Positions 30,021-47,278 are shown, counted from the first letter of the stretch. The stretch: 64,000 bases of DNA from Tillus elongatus (GCA_964006375.1 OZ023262.1:93321654-93385653), one strand, 5' to 3'. Program-made: numbers and translations. Notes: generated from the letters alone by a model not told the origin.

Positions 30021-30108
30021 GGGCACAGAGCACATACCAACGGTTAGAATTTATTCGGCACAAAGGGCACAGAGCACATACCAACGGTTAGAATTTATTC
30101 GGCACAAC
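30021..30108. repeat. 44-bp tandem duplication
   Basis: Two near-identical copies beginning GGGCACAGAGCACATACCAA at 30021 and 30065. It lies at the 3' end of the Dong/R4-like element. Confidence 0.85.
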
Positions 30109-31673
30109 AAAACCCGATGTATTATTTTAGATACGTCATATCGTCCAGTACACGTAGTTGGAGCTAGTGTCGAGCATCTGCTAAGGATATGTTCTATAGA
30201 TTCACCTGTGGTCGAGCAGGTACGGGATCTATCAGAAGTAACTCTGGGATCCAGAACGGCACATCTCAGGTAATTTCGGGTCGCCACCACTCGATCTTGT
30301 ATTACGAAACTTTTGCTTTTCGCCAAAATGTTTTCAGATGTAAGCCAGCTGAAAGTGGCGACACGGGCAATGTGTCCGCCGCAAGAAAGTTAGGGTACTT
30401 TCCATGCAGAGGCTTTGCGATTTGCTGCTTGGCGGCATCACTGGTGTCGCACTTCCTGGTCCGGGAGGGCACATTAAGCCTCAGGGGTGTGAGGTTATTG
30501 TCGACTGACATTACTGCATGATGGAGCGGCTGATATAGGCCTTATCATGAAAATCTGTATCGAAATTCTGAGTTTGCTTTTCGTGCATGGTAGTCAATTT
30601 CAGTGCGGTTTGTCTTCTTGTGGCCGCGGTAGGTGGAAACGTTCTACATATCTTTTGGGATGATGTGCCGCATCCTTCGTAAACAAAGTCTGGCTACCAA
30701 GAGCTTCGATCTCCGTTTTTACACATTTAATAGTTCCAAATGTGTATATAGCCACCGTGATGGCGTATGTGTTGACGGATCTTGTTTTAGTAATGGCTAG
30801 TAGTCTACTCTTTAGGTATATTTTCATCATTTCTTGCATGCTCTCCTTTGTTCTGCTTTTCACAGCCTTATCTCTAGCACACACCTTTGCTGACACCCTA
30901 GTTATTTATACATCTCTTTTAAGCTAATATTTTTCCTTATGCCCTGTTTACTTGGTATGTTATTTCTTCAGCCAATCTCCCCCTCTTCATTGCGTTTATC
31001 CGAAACTTATCTAGCCCGAACTCCATTTGAATGTATCTGGAGTATTTAGCAGTGAGGTTAAGCGACTTATCCAGCTCTTTCCCAGTGTACGCATATACGA
31101 TCTTAAGATCGTTTATATAGAGCAGGTATGCCGAGCCCTCGTCCGATATTATGGAGTAACCTTGACTGGATCCACTTAGAATCTATTTAGAATTACATTG
31201 GGCTAAGCGTCACCTTCAAATATGACGCTCTTGATTTTGATTCTTCCAATTTCTTTCCTTCTATCTGACAGGGTCAATTTAAGATTGGTATTCCAGCTCG
31301 ACATTATGACATAGAGAAAATTCTGGTTGCGACAATCTATTTTATAGACCCTGCGGATGTCTGGTAGCCAGATATAGGGGACACTATCGAAAGACTTCTG
31401 ATAGTCAATATATGCAACATCAAGAGGGTTCTTCGTTTTCTTCACGTGTTGAGTTATAACTATTATACTATCTTTTAATTTTTCCTCCTTGCAGCCTCTA
31501 GCGTTGTTGATCCTTTGCTGGAAATTATGGGTATGCTTATACACCTTTCCGGTTATGATGGATGTCAGTAATTTTGTAGATGGTAGGGAGGCACTTTGTA
31601 GGACGGTATTTACTTAAATGAGTTGTGATAGTTCAGTTTTGTATAAAAGGTAAGTAATAACAGTTGTAAAAAG
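30051..31673 (-). pseudogene. Dong/R4-like LINE, C-terminal two thirds
   Basis: Minus-strand pieces in order. 31203-31544: INNARGCKEEKLKD, then YIDYQKSFDSVPYIWL (RT box with Asp) and SDRRKEIGRIKIKSVIF. 31000-31140: LLYINDLKIVYAYTGKELDK, where the usual YMDD is YIND so the catalytic pair is damaged, and YIQMEFGLDKFRINAMKRG. 30600-30896: YLKSRLLAITKTRSVNTYAI and AHHPKRYVERFHLPR. 30051-30326: AIQDRVVATRNYL and C.TTGESIEHILSRC, the C-terminal Cys/His region that precedes a restriction-like endonuclease in this clade. Four frames, so dead. Its N-terminal part is at 35160-35935. Confidence 0.75.
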
Positions 31674-32324
31674 GTCTGTACGCAGCAAGTGCGTTATGGT
31701 AGCGAATTTTCGTAAAAGGTTTTTAATTGCAAATATGTCTTGTTTTTAAAAGAACGACATTTGGTTGGTAGTACAACCTATATGGTAGTAACAATCTACC
31801 ATACATACAAATAGCTTTGTTTTTCCAAAGTACAAACATTTTCCGAAAATAAGCTTAAAAAGTTACAGGAAAAAAACCAGTCCGATTTTCTTGGTGAACG
31901 AACCTCTCCAAGCTATTTACACACCTACCAAGATATAATTATTCACAAACAGCTTTAGGAGTAAAATTTAAAAATAATTCACCATTTGTTTTTACAGAAA
32001 TTGCCTTCAATAATGTTACAAAAATTACATTTTTCACAAAAATTCGGCAACTTTTTTTACAATGACTTGCCAAACATGTAATATTAATTACCAACATATT
32101 ACAAAAATTTTAGAACAAATGATTTCTACGGAAATCCTAAAAACATTTTTGCGAAAACTTTTTAAATTCATCCACTATTTGAGAGTACCTGTATACGGCA
32201 GCTTGATCTTTTCGATGGGTAATACAAGCAAGAAGCTCTCTGAATTATAAGATGCGGCTCTTTCTCATATCTTCTGTAATAATGGATATATTGACCTTTA
32301 CCCTATAAATTCGTCAGCCTATAT

Positions 32325-32462
32325 ATGTATAAACAGAAGAAAACTGAAACTGACTCCGCATATAGGTTTTAGGGGTTCTAGTTCGTGCTCATTGGAAGAA
32401 ATCTTTTTAAAATTCATTAGTCGCGGTCTTCTCAAAAATGTTTTTTTTTTTCGAAAATTGGC
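32325..32462 (-). mobile_element. additional TCE 5' module inside TCE
   Basis: ACTGACTCCGCATATAGG, GTGCTCATTGGAAGAAATC, GTCGCGGTCTTCTC, then CGAAAATTGGCTAAAA. Preceded by TATATATGTATAAAC, a remnant of a TA core. Similar short-core copies lie at 43340-43440 and 56586-56735. Confidence 0.55.
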
Positions 32463-32915
32463 TAAAATATAGACTATTAAACTAAACTCTATAGCTGAAA
32501 ATACTGCCAAAGCAGCAGAAAGAGAGTCAATTTGATATGGATTTCTCGAAATCATTTTAGTAAAATGAACGACAATGATGGTTGAAGCTGAAACTTAAGG
32601 TTGTGTAAAACACACTTATTATGAAATTTCTTCTGCATAATCCGTATTTGTTTTAGATTCATTGTCTAAAAATTGCAAATTTTGACGTTTCAAATCTCGA
32701 CTTTAACGTTTTAAGAAGAATAATTATAAAATTCTTAAAATATTATTTTCTGTTACTTTTTGGCTATTTTTGCGCCAAGAAAATAAAACCGTTGTGAGCA
32801 ATATTCAATTGGTTTGGTTAATCACACAAAATATTTTGTTCTGCTTTCCTCTGATCACTAGTGGTACCCAAATATTTTCTTTCAAATAGGCCTATTATTT
32901 TTTGAGGTATTGGTA

Positions 32916-35051
<2,136 letters not shown>

Positions 35052-35115
<64 letters not shown>
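35052..35115. repeat. (TA)n tract, right of mariner B
   Basis: 64 bases, leading straight into the TCE 5' module GATCTCCTCAGTAGT. Confidence 0.95.
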
Positions 35116-35117
<2 letters not shown>

Positions 35118-35159
35118 TCTCCTCAGTAGTAAATTTTTCGTTTTTCGAAAGATTTGCTA

Positions 35160-35935
35160 AAATTGTGGAGTGTATTTTGAATGGTGGATGAGGTGAGAAA
35201 ATAAATTTGCGCTCTTTTGATGGGAGTATGTTGTACCAACACTTATGGATGTTTTCGCAGCCTGGTTACTTCCAGTTTTGTGTTTTACGAATGGCTTTCG
35301 TCACTTCTGCCAAAGTGACTTGATGATCTGTCATTATTGGTATCTTTTCTGTTCTTCTTCTCGCTTTCTTAATCCACACAGCTCGTTGATTTTGCTTTTG
35401 TGTGTTTTCTCATATCCCAGCTCAAAGTTGAGCATGCCAGCATTATGCGGTTGTTGGTTATGTGGCTGCTGTGCGTTGGCTTTAGGTTGACATTTCGATT
35501 ATCTATATAACTGCTTCTTGTTTGTTGTAAAAGTTCATGCTTTTCGCTTATTACTTTTCCTATATCGGCGAATCGGTTTGGAAATGGCTTGCAATTTTTG
35601 TCTTATAAGGTCAAGCACTTCAACAGGACTGGTATTTTCGGCATCGCAGTATTTCCCACGGGTAGCCCCTGAATCATGGGTAAGTTGCACTTTTGTATTA
35701 CGTTGCCGCACCTATTGTGTTAGATTTCCCAGCTACTTCTTATATCCCCCTACCTTTTTGGCAAAACGAATTTCTAATGATAAAGTTTTCTTTCGATGCT
35801 TCTCTACGGTGTCGTTAACTGGGTCGTAATCATGCAGGTGCAGTATGGTGACAGCAGCAGTAAGTACAATACTATGAAAATCTGCAGCGTTTTGTGTGTC
35901 TTGTTGTTCGACTATCCTATTTTTAGTTTCCACTA
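35160..35935 (-). pseudogene. Dong/R4-like LINE, N-terminal region
   Basis: Frame 35733-35933 gives DFHSIVLTAAVTILHLHDYD, then HRKKTLSLEIRFAKKVG. After shifts come VEVLDLIRQKLQAISKPIRR and YRKSNKR near 35540-35640, and NKKQLYR near 35510. This order (Thr/Ala-rich helix, basic stretch, LRQKL.AI..R..RY..) is what I know from the region upstream of the RT in R4-clade LINEs. Together with 30051-31673 it looks like one element interrupted by the TCE; a part of about 100 residues between them is missing. Confidence 0.55.
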
Positions 35936-37105
35936 TTTGCTTAGCTTTTTTATTTTAGCGAAGTTTAGGTAGGTGTAGTTTCTTTGTATGGTCCATGACA
36001 TAGAATAGCGTGTGGAAATATATAAATGCCTCATGTGTGGTACGTATATTTTTAGGAAGTTCAGTGTACAGCCGTGGAGCGTTCTCTTCCAAAAAGTCTG
36101 TTTCTATTCCACATTGAATATATTACAGACAAAGATTAAGTTTTCTTGACGTAAAAAATTAAGAAATATCAAATAAATTTCATAGTTTTAAAACGTCAAA
36201 TTCGCGATTTGAAACGTCAAAGTTGGGAATTTTTAGACAACGACTAGACAACGAATACGAGTTATGTTGGAAAAAAGTCGTAAAAAGTGTATTTTATAAA
36301 GCGTTAAGTTTCTGTTTCAACCGCCACTGTCCGTGATTTTACTCAAATGTTTGCAAAAAAACTTCTTAAATAGATCCTTTCCTTGATGCTTTTGCAGTGC
36401 TTTCAGTTATAGAGTTTGTGGTTTAATAGTCTATAATTGTAAGCTACTTTAGTAGAAAAAATTGCTATTGTGGACATCAAACTTTTGAATTTTGAAAATG
36501 TTCCTTCGCCCGAGAGCTAACTACGCCACGTAGAATATTAGTATTAGATATATACAGTTTAGCGCAAATATAGTAGTAATATTTTCTATGCTTTCCTGTT
36601 TTGACTGTAATAAGAAATGATAACAATATGGACAAAAATTTTAACAGATGTACAATTTTTTAATGTTGTTTTATCAAAAAAATCATCTTTGTAAATTTTC
36701 ATTTCGTTCAGTTTGAAGCAATATTTCGTAGCAAATTATGTTCAATTTATATTAAGTCATTATGCCTAGGCGCCGTTTACGCATGCGTCAGTGGGTTATC
36801 GAATTCCAAAGAAACCACGGCGGACCCACTCATTATTAGATAACTTTATCGAAAAAACCTGAAAGACGTCAAGTTTGCTAGTGGAGGGGGTACCTTTGAC
36901 GCAAGAAAATGTATTCCAAACTTTACCCTTCAAGCCAGGGGTGTCATCTTTCAATTTTTTTCAAATGGAAATAGAGGTCATGTGGTCGCCTGTTTAAAAG
37001 AGCTTTTGATTCTCTATACACTTTTTCTTTTTATTTTTAAAATTCGGTTTATTCGTTTAGAAGATTTGGATCGTCGAAATAATTAATGAATTTCCCGAGA
37101 AATAA
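35936..37105. other. spacer with TCE interior fragment
   Basis: A TCE long-form interior fragment lies at about 36180-36440 (paired TTTAAAACGTCAAATTCGCG and GAAACGTCAAAGTTGGG). From 36760 a GC-richer stretch (TAGGCGCCGTTTACGCATGC, GGAGGGGGTACCTTTGACG) looks like another old repeat but was not classified. No gene seen. Confidence 0.4.
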
Positions 37106-37961
<856 letters not shown>

Positions 37962-38714
37962 TATATAAACGTAATTTAACTACAAATCGACGCGCTGAAA
38001 AGCAATCAGCTAACATTCATAAAAAGTTATAGCAAGTGTGTTAAACTTTGAGCTGTAGAAATTATTATTTTTCTTAATATCTCTTAAATTGGCCCATATT
38101 GCGGACAACATGTCAGCAAATATTCATGATTAATGTTAGCATAGAGTAAAGGCAGAGGCTTCGACAAGATGAATATAGTTTTCCTAACTTTCTGCTTTGT
38201 TGTGCGTAATAAATTTCGTAGCAAATTACACAGTTTTTGGGACATATAACAGCGTTGATTTGTAAGTGATATATATTATGATATTGCATGTTAACATGGC
38301 ATTTCCACCTATATCCATTCTGAGTGACTGGTAAGTGAGGAATCGTGCTTATTAATCGTGACAGGCTGCGCCATGCTGAGCGCTTGAATATTAATCATGA
38401 AGCGCGAACTTTAAATGTACTCATCCCGACTGCCAGATATAATAGTTTACTGCTATTTAACAGCAAAAGTGGCAACTACTTCTTGTTCCTTGGCCCTTTG
38501 CAGTGGCGGATTCGGAATTTTACAGCAACCGTTTAGGAACATTTTGGGTGCCACTGGTGATCAGATAAAATCACAGGACCGAAATATTTTGCGTGATTAC
38601 CAAAACGTATTGAATATTACAGGCGAATATTAAGCCTTATTCGCGCAAAAAGCCCAATGAAAACCAAAAATATTATAGCTTTTCTTCTTAACCGTCGCCT
38701 ACACTAATAAAATT
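37962..38714. other. gene-free spacer
   Basis: No gene, exon or classified repeat seen. The frames at 38345-38633 lack support. Confidence 0.35.
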
Positions 38715-39086
38715 TTAAGGCATAATACACGACAAGGGTACCCGGGTACCTGCAATAATTATTGTCCTACCATTCTAGAAATCATTAGTTTTCTAATTCT
38801 TATAAATAGTTACAGTTATAATGTCACATCTGGTGTACCAAGGAAAGTTTTATGGGCCGTTTCGGCTTACATATTTCCGCTCAGTGGTTTGTTGACAACA
38901 ACGGATTCTGCATTTCGTAGAATTGTTTTCGTGATCCGATATTTGTGTGGATACTAGAGCATCTATTTAGTCTGTTGTCTAGCGCTGACTAAACAACACT
39001 ATTTTCGATTGGAAATTGTACTGTGATTAGTGGATTTTCGGAATGACGGAAAAATTTAGGGAAGTTTCCAGTTCTGAATTCAAACG

Positions 39087-39175
39087 GTACGTAGATTATA
39101 AAAGTGATAAATGATAATAAACTACATTTTTGTTGTAATTTTTGAAATTTCTCCTATGAACCTGATTACTTACAG
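39087..39175 (+). other. candidate 89-bp intron in the piggyBac-like gene
   Basis: GTACGTAG...TGATTACTTACAG. Removing it joins K-R to M-S-Y in frame (codon CG|A), linking an upstream ATG to the main N-terminal frame. Both junctions fit the GT/AG rule. The splice is inferred from sequence only. Confidence 0.5.
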
Positions 39176-40923
39176 AATGAGTTATGAACAGCAACTAAGT
39201 TATCTTCAGGAATTAAATGCTATGGAATTTGATTCAGAGAGTGATAACGACAATGAACAAATTGAAGACTCCGAATCAGAAGACGAATATTTACCGCCTT
39301 TGTTTGTCTTTAACAAATAACCAAGCAGAAGAATCAGACATAGAAGATGTTTTGCTTGACACAGAGAATAAAGTTGAAATTGCCGAGGAAGACAATTCTG
39401 AAGATGAGCAGCTAGAGTTTGAGGTTGATAATTGTGATGACCTAGTTTTGAGTTCTAAAAACGGAACTATCTGACAATCCAGTCCCCCAATGCCTGCTCG
39501 TCAAACGCTGTCACAAAATATTTTGCGAAAACAATCTGGACCTTTGAAGACAACAAATTCCCTCTCAGTTCGGGAAACTTTCGCACGCATTTTTCCTCTA
39601 GAGATGTGCAACATTATAATTCGAGAAACAAACCGCAAATCCAAAACCATCTACGCGGAGTGGAATAAACAGCATTCCAACAAACCACCAAAAATTTGGA
39701 AACCTCTCACACAAGAAGATTTGATGTTTATCTCGGGATACTGATTACTGCTGTAGTGCGACACTCTAAGAAAGAAAATCTGAGAGACATGTGGAAAAGT
39801 GATGCTTACCCATTGTACCGTGCGACAATGTCAGTAAACAGGTTTTATTCCATGCGAAGATTTGTACGTTTTGAGAATATGAATACCAGAACCGATAGAT
39901 TGAAAACTGATAAAGCAGCTGCTATCTCAGAACTTTGGCTTCTATTGATGCAAAATTTGAAATTGAATTATACACCGTCTGAGTTCCTAACGGTAGACGA
40001 ACAACTATTTTCATATAGAGGCAGGACCAGGTTCACGCAGTATATGCTAGCCAAACCTGCCAAATATGGTATAAAAATTTGGTGGGTGTACGATGCAGCT
40101 AATTCCTACCCTCTTGTGGGGCAAATTTATACAGGGAAATCATCACAAGGTCGTGAACAAAATCAAGGTGAGCGTGTGGTAAAAGATTTATGCATTCATT
40201 ATAAAAACAGTGGGAGAAATGTTGCGATGGATAATTTTTTCACCACACTTCCCTTAGCTCGGTTTCTAATGTCATGGAAACTTTCTGTTGTGGGTACGCT
40301 AAAAAAAAAACCTTATATACCGCCAGAGATGTTTCCAAATAAAAGTAGGGAAGAACATTCTTATACGTTTGGATTTTCTGAGAATAATATCACACTAGTT
40401 TCATACGTACCAAAACAGGGAAAAGCTGTAATACCCTTATCCAAAATGCACGAAACTGCAAATGTATCTGGTCCAAAGAAAAAACCTGAAATAATCCATT
40501 ATTACAATTTAGGGAAAGGTGGTGTTGGATGGATAAGATGGTGTCGCACTACTCTGTCAAACGTCGAACAAACCGTTGGCCTCTTGCAATGTTTTATAAC
40601 ATGTTTGACATAGCAGGATTAGCGGCATATAATATTTATACTGAAAATAACCCTCTTCAGAAGAAAAAAAATATCGTCGAAAATTTCTTCAAGAACTTGG
40701 AAAGCAATTATTTAGACCGAGCATAGAATTGACAGCCAAATCACCAAAGGTGTTACAGCATTTTAGTACCAAATGGGTAATCGAGTGCATGTTAGGAGGT
40801 CCGTTAGCATACCAACTGCCACCGCCGGCTGTAGAAACGAATCATCCCAGAGATAAAACCGGACGCCTTCAAGTAACAGGTAAATGTTACGTGTGTCGAG
40901 CTGCTACAAAAAGACATAGAAAA

Positions 40924-41821
<898 letters not shown>

Positions 41822-42259
41822 AAAACCAGAAAATCGTGTTACGTTTGTAGCCGCCCAATATGCGACGAACATTGTGAGAAAATAAAAAGTGTTACAATTG
41901 CAAACTGTAAAAGAATTATTGTAATAAAAAATATTATAAAATTAATATACTCTTCCAAGTAAAGAGTGTTAATTTTTTTATTACTGATCCCCAAAGTTAA
42001 AGATTTGCAACAAAATAAATTTTTATTTTAGTAGGTACCGGGGTACCCCTGATGTAAGGAATAAGTATAAAAAATTTGAATGTCCGTTATATAATTTTCA
42101 AAAGCTATAAAAAATACTACATAGGCAGAAAATGGTTTTTTATAATGAATTTTGAGATGACACAACACCTTAGGCATAAATATCAACATTAACAAATAAA
42201 AACATCCCTTTTAAAACAGAATGGGTACCCAGGTACCCTATCATCCAGACCAAGGTTAA

Positions 42260-42514
42260 AAGGTCAAAGTTGCGATTGGAAACTTCAAAATTAGAGATTT
42301 TTAAACTAAGATTCTGAAATGAATGCGGGTTATGTAAAAGTAATTTGGTAAGAAGTGTGTGTTTTAAACCCTTTGAGTTCTATTTCAGCCGCCATTGTTC
42401 CTCATACTAAAATATTTCAAAAAATTCATTTTCCTAATGCTTTAGCAGTAGTTTAATTTATAGAGTTGGTGATACATTAGTCTAGAAATATTTGTAGATA
42501 AAAATTGCGTCTGC
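42260..42514 (+). mobile_element. TCE long-form interior fragment
   Basis: GGTCAAAGTTGCGATTGGAA, TTTCAGCCGCCATTGTTCCT, TTTATAGAGTTGGTGATACA: diverged matches to 8020-8250. Neither end is present. Confidence 0.5.
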
Positions 42515-42815
42515 GGAGATCGCAACGTACAGCAAGTGCGCTATTGTAAGAAATAAGATACAGTTTTATTAAGAACTAAATTTAAAGATACGGAGGCAGC
42601 AAGTGGTTACCGTAACGAATAACATACCAATAAGTACTATAAAAGAAATACTGACGCAGCAAATGTGCTATAGTAACAAACAACGTAAGGACCTAATTGA
42701 AAACTAAAGTTGAAAATAAGGTCACAGCAAGTGTCTTATGGCAACGAATAAGATTTCAGTATGTATTATAAAAAATGGCTGGACGCAGCAAGTACGGTAT
42801 GGTAGCGAATTCTCG
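42515..42815. repeat. five diverged tandem copies of the TCE 3' hairpin module
   Basis: The module ACGCAGCAAGTGCGTTATGGTAGCGAAT recurs in degenerate form at about 42519, 42588, 42653, 42722 and 42782, spaced 60-70 bases. The last copy is the best preserved and begins a TCE 3' end. Earlier copies keep CAGCAAGTG and GTAACGAATAA. Confidence 0.7.
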
Positions 42816-44105
42816 TAAAAATATTTTAATGGCAAATATACATTGTTTTTAAAACGACATTTGGTTGGCAGTATAACCTATATAATAGTAACAGTGTACC
42901 ACATTTCATTGAAATACCTGTGTTTTTTCAAAAGGTACAGACATTTTCCGAAAATAATTTTTATACACCTACTGCTAGGATATATTTATTAACAGCTTTA
43001 TGACCTAAAATGGAAAAAATATCAAAATTTGAAAAAAATTCTCTTACAAAAATTCATCATTTTTTTTTTGACGAAATTGCCTTCAGTAATGTTACACTAA
43101 GTTATATTTTTTTACAAAAATCGCCAACTTTGCCAACATGCATTATAATTCAATGGAAAATGAAAAAAAAACGTGTGTATGATCAACGAGTTATGGGTCA
43201 GCCTATGATTATCAAAATCATTTTATAAGATGCAGCTCAAAACACCATATAATCAACGTATTCAATTCTTGCTCGTATCTTGTATATAAACGAAAATATT
43301 GAGTTTTACCGTAAAAATGCGTCGCCCTGTATATTTGTAAATAGGCAAAAACAGAAACTTAATCCCGTATATGGGTTTTAGGGGTTCTAGTTATAACGAA
43401 TGACGAATAACCAATTTTTTCTACGAAAATTGGTTAAAATATAGACCACTAAACCATAAACCCTATAGACAACACTACTGACAAACATCAGAAAGAGGGT
43501 CTTTTTAAAATGGGTTTTCCGAAAACCTTTTAGTAAAATGAAGGACAATGATGATTAAAGCTGAAACTTAAGGCTTTGTAAACACATTTATTAACATATT
43601 TCTTCTACACAGTCTGACTTTGTTTCAGATTCTTTGCCTCAAAATTGCAAATTTTGACGTTTTAATTGCTAATTTGACGTTTAAGAAGAAAAATTATAAT
43701 ATTTTCAAAACATATTTCTGCTACTTCTTGACCTTTTTGCGCCAAAAAAACTTAACCGTGGTATGTAATATTTAATTGGTTTTGTTACCCACACAAAATA
43801 TCTTGTTTTTGTGCTTTCCTCTGATCACTACTGGCACCCAAATTTTTTAAATGCCTATAACTTTTTTTTAATGTCTGGGTTTGAGTACGAAGAGTAAGTT
43901 TGATAGTAGAAACGTATGTTTCATATTTGGTTGTCATAGCTTTGTTATTTTTGGAGATACAAAAATGTTCCGAAAGAAAACCCAAAATTTTCTCGGAAAG
44001 GCTAGTTCGATTTTCCTGGAAACGAACTTTGCCAAGCCACTTACAAGGGGACAGTACGTACCAAATTTCATCAAAATCGGCCCATTACTTTTTTTGTTAT
44101 CGGTA
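42776..44105 (-). mobile_element. TCE, 3' end and body, with internal 5' module
   Basis: GGACGCAGCAAGTACGGTAT at 42782, interior, an inverted 5' module with a residual core (43325-43440), long-form interior (AAATTTTGACGTTTTAATTG), then the body module ending ATCAAAATCGGCCCATTAC...TTGTTATCGGTAG at 44105. The usual TA core is replaced here by a mariner remnant. Confidence 0.6.
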
Positions 44106-44924
44106 GTTTTTTTGGAACTGATGAATCGAGTTTTGTAGTAATGCGTTGGGCACTTGTTGAAAGGCCACCACAACTCGGTCTCACAGTTGTTCCAAATTCG
44201 CAGACCGGTCATTTTAAACAACGCTTTTCCTTAGCTCTTGGAAGGAGTGAGGTGGGGCGCGATCTCGTTGAAAGTAGACATTGAGGAAATCATTTCAAAA
44301 CAATTATCTGATACTGGGCAGAATATCTCCTAATAATTTTAGAAGGCGAAGATCAGTTGAAGTTTCTGCCAAGAAAAAGTGACCAATTACATGACGGCTA
44401 ACAATTACGGCACATACGTTCAGTTTTTGAAGGCATTGGGAATGAATTTATTCCATGCTATTGTGGTCACTGTCAGACCAATATCAGAAATTCTGTCAGA
44501 TTATACTAACATTAAGGCAAAAGTCATAAAAGTAATGTAAAAGATCTCCATTTTGTTGAATAAGCCGAATTATTTGTTCACAAATTTCGATGCTTCTATC
44601 AAAATCCTCTGCAAAAAAAAAACCTTGCAGGTTATGAGCCCTATAGGGAAAATACGTTTACCAATGCAAAATCCGCTGTACAGCACGCCTGTGGATATCG
44701 TTTGTTCCAACGAGAAAGTTTTGGAAGATTCTTGTACAGCAAGCAATACGTCTAGCGTCTTTTTGTTCGGGCAGGCTTTTTTCGCTTCCTGTTTCAGTAA
44801 ATCTGTGGTGAAGTCAGCTTATCGTAGACCTGATAAAGGGTCAGGGTGTACCGAATTGCGTAAATGACAAAAGTCGTCATAGGTCGTTTGACGATCATCA
44901 CAACCGATCATCATTAAAATGTAT

Positions 44925-44930
<6 letters not shown>
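44106..44930 (-). pseudogene. degenerate mariner remnant (copy F)
   Basis: Minus-strand translation gives RRILHWKTYFPYRAH, EDFDRSIEICEQIIRL, QKLNVCAVIV..HVIGHFF and FQRDRAPPHSF in order, all recognisable mariner transposase motifs, broken by stops and shifts. It is not the copy A family. It is followed by (CA)n and a TA tract. A 55-base piece of it (44554-44608) reappears inverted inside the Penelope-like element at 45200-45254. Confidence 0.65.

Positions 44931-44937
<7 letters not shown>

Positions 44938-45020
<83 letters not shown>
44938..45020. repeat. (TA)n tract, left of Penelope-like copy 1
   Basis: 83 bases, preceded by (AC)n. Confidence 0.95.
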
Positions 45021-46116
<1,096 letters not shown>

Positions 46117-46245
46117 TAGCGAATTTTCATTAAAAAAATTCTACATTAGACAGGTCACGATGAAAAGCTTTTGAAAAAATTCTTCAGATGAGCGCGAATT
46201 TGGATCCCTAGAACCCAAAACCAAGATCCGTTAAAATTTTGATAT

Positions 46246-46323
<78 letters not shown>

Positions 46324-47022
46324 CTATGTATGTATGTATGTATCCGAACGACAACTCAAAAAATACTAAGCCGATTTCAACCAAACTTAGCAAAAATCTT
46401 GTTTGGGTGAAACCCGAGGTGGAGTTCGTTAATCATTCTGTATGCTTAAGTTTTTCCGGTGGAAAATCGAGGGAAACTTTTGAAAACGCTATATTTTTGT
46501 AAGTATCAGAGCAACTGGAATGAAATTTTATACGTGACTAGAAATAGTGCAAATAAACCTATGTTGCGAATTTTAAGTAATTTGGTATACAACATTTAGA
46601 GTTTTTTCTAAATTAAAAATAAAATCCCAAAGACATGCGTTAAGGCGACTTAGTGGTTAAAGTCCAATGCCAGATAAACTGTGTAGTTAACTGCCATGCG
46701 TAGATTGATTTATACAATAGGTATAAACCATACATCAACGGTAAGCAGGCATAAACATAATACCCGAATCAACAATCGTGAAATCTCCGCCGCATTTATG
46801 GAAAATGACAGACGACATGAAATTAAAAATTTGCGAAGTGATTGTTTTTATTTTAGGTTAATGAGAGAATAGGTTGTTTTTCGATTAATAATTTAAATTA
46901 TATGAAAAGCATGTGAACTAAAGCATTGCCAAAAACAATAAAGTTGTTTGATCATATTAGTTGTCCAAGACCTTAACCGATAAATTAAGTTATGTTATCA
47001 AATTAGTGCCTTCACACAGGAA
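46117..47022 (+). mobile_element. TCE subfamily 2, long form
   Basis: TAGCGAATTTTCATT hairpin start, GATGAAAAGCTTTTG 5' module, TA core 46249-46319, body CCGAACGACAACTCAAAAAA, and the distal block GAGAATAGGTTGTTTTTCG shared with 25085-25110. Both copies end near TTCACACAGGAAC/TTTACACAGGAAC, a candidate 3' boundary for the subfamily. Confidence 0.65.
46249..46319. repeat. (TA)n core of a subfamily-2 TCE
   Basis: 71 bases, followed by GTATCTATG(TATG)n. Confidence 0.95.
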
Positions 47023-47125
47023 CGGCACGTATGCAGTCAGGACTGTTAATAATTGTGTAAATATTGCAAAATTTCAAACAATTTAATTTTTTATTTAAAA
47101 TCAAAACTTTAAAATTAATAGTGAC

Positions 47126-47133
47126 TATATAAA
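47126..47133 (+). promoter_or_regulatory. TATA-type box of the 5S-like copy
   Basis: TATATAAA, 25 to 18 bases before the 5S start. Arthropod 5S genes depend on a box at this position in addition to their internal promoter. Confidence 0.55.
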
Positions 47134-47150
47134 CCTTGGATAAATGTCAA

Positions 47151-47269
47151 GCGAACGGCGTTACCACGTTGAAAAAATCTATTGTTGTGCGATCACCGAA
47201 GTTAAACAACCTCGGGAATGGTCAATGCTTGGATGGGTGACCGCCTGGGAGCTTCGTGTACTGTTACCT
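47151..47269 (+). rRNA. 5S rRNA-like gene, possibly a pseudogene
   Basis: About 119 bases matching 5S rRNA: GCGATCACCGAAGTTAA (middle), GGATGGGTGACCGCCTGGGA (C box, very well conserved) and a start GCGAACGGCGTTACCACGTT. The outer helix is weakened: GCGAAC against GTTACC instead of the usual GCCAAC/GTTGGC. The stretch around 47177-47190 also departs from the norm. The internal control region, upstream TATA box and downstream T5 are all in place, so transcription by RNA polymerase III is plausible even if the product is abnormal. It is single, not in a tandem array. Confidence 0.75.
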
Positions 47270-47273
47270 CTTG

Positions 47274-47278
47274 TTTTT
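47274..47278 (+). terminator. T5 terminator of the 5S-like copy
   Basis: TTTTT five bases after the expected 3' end, the standard RNA polymerase III stop. Confidence 0.6.

Noticed and set aside
35245..35829. Two plus-strand frames with Cys- and Leu-rich sequences
   Set aside because: They overlap minus-strand Dong/R4-like motifs and read as antisense shadows.
42515..42815. Regularly spaced repeats suggestive of a CRISPR array
   Set aside because: The repeats are diverged copies of a transposon end in a eukaryotic genome, with unequal spacing and no cas genes.
44553..44867. 104-residue plus-strand frame
   Set aside because: Antisense of the mariner remnant, whose motifs read on the minus strand.
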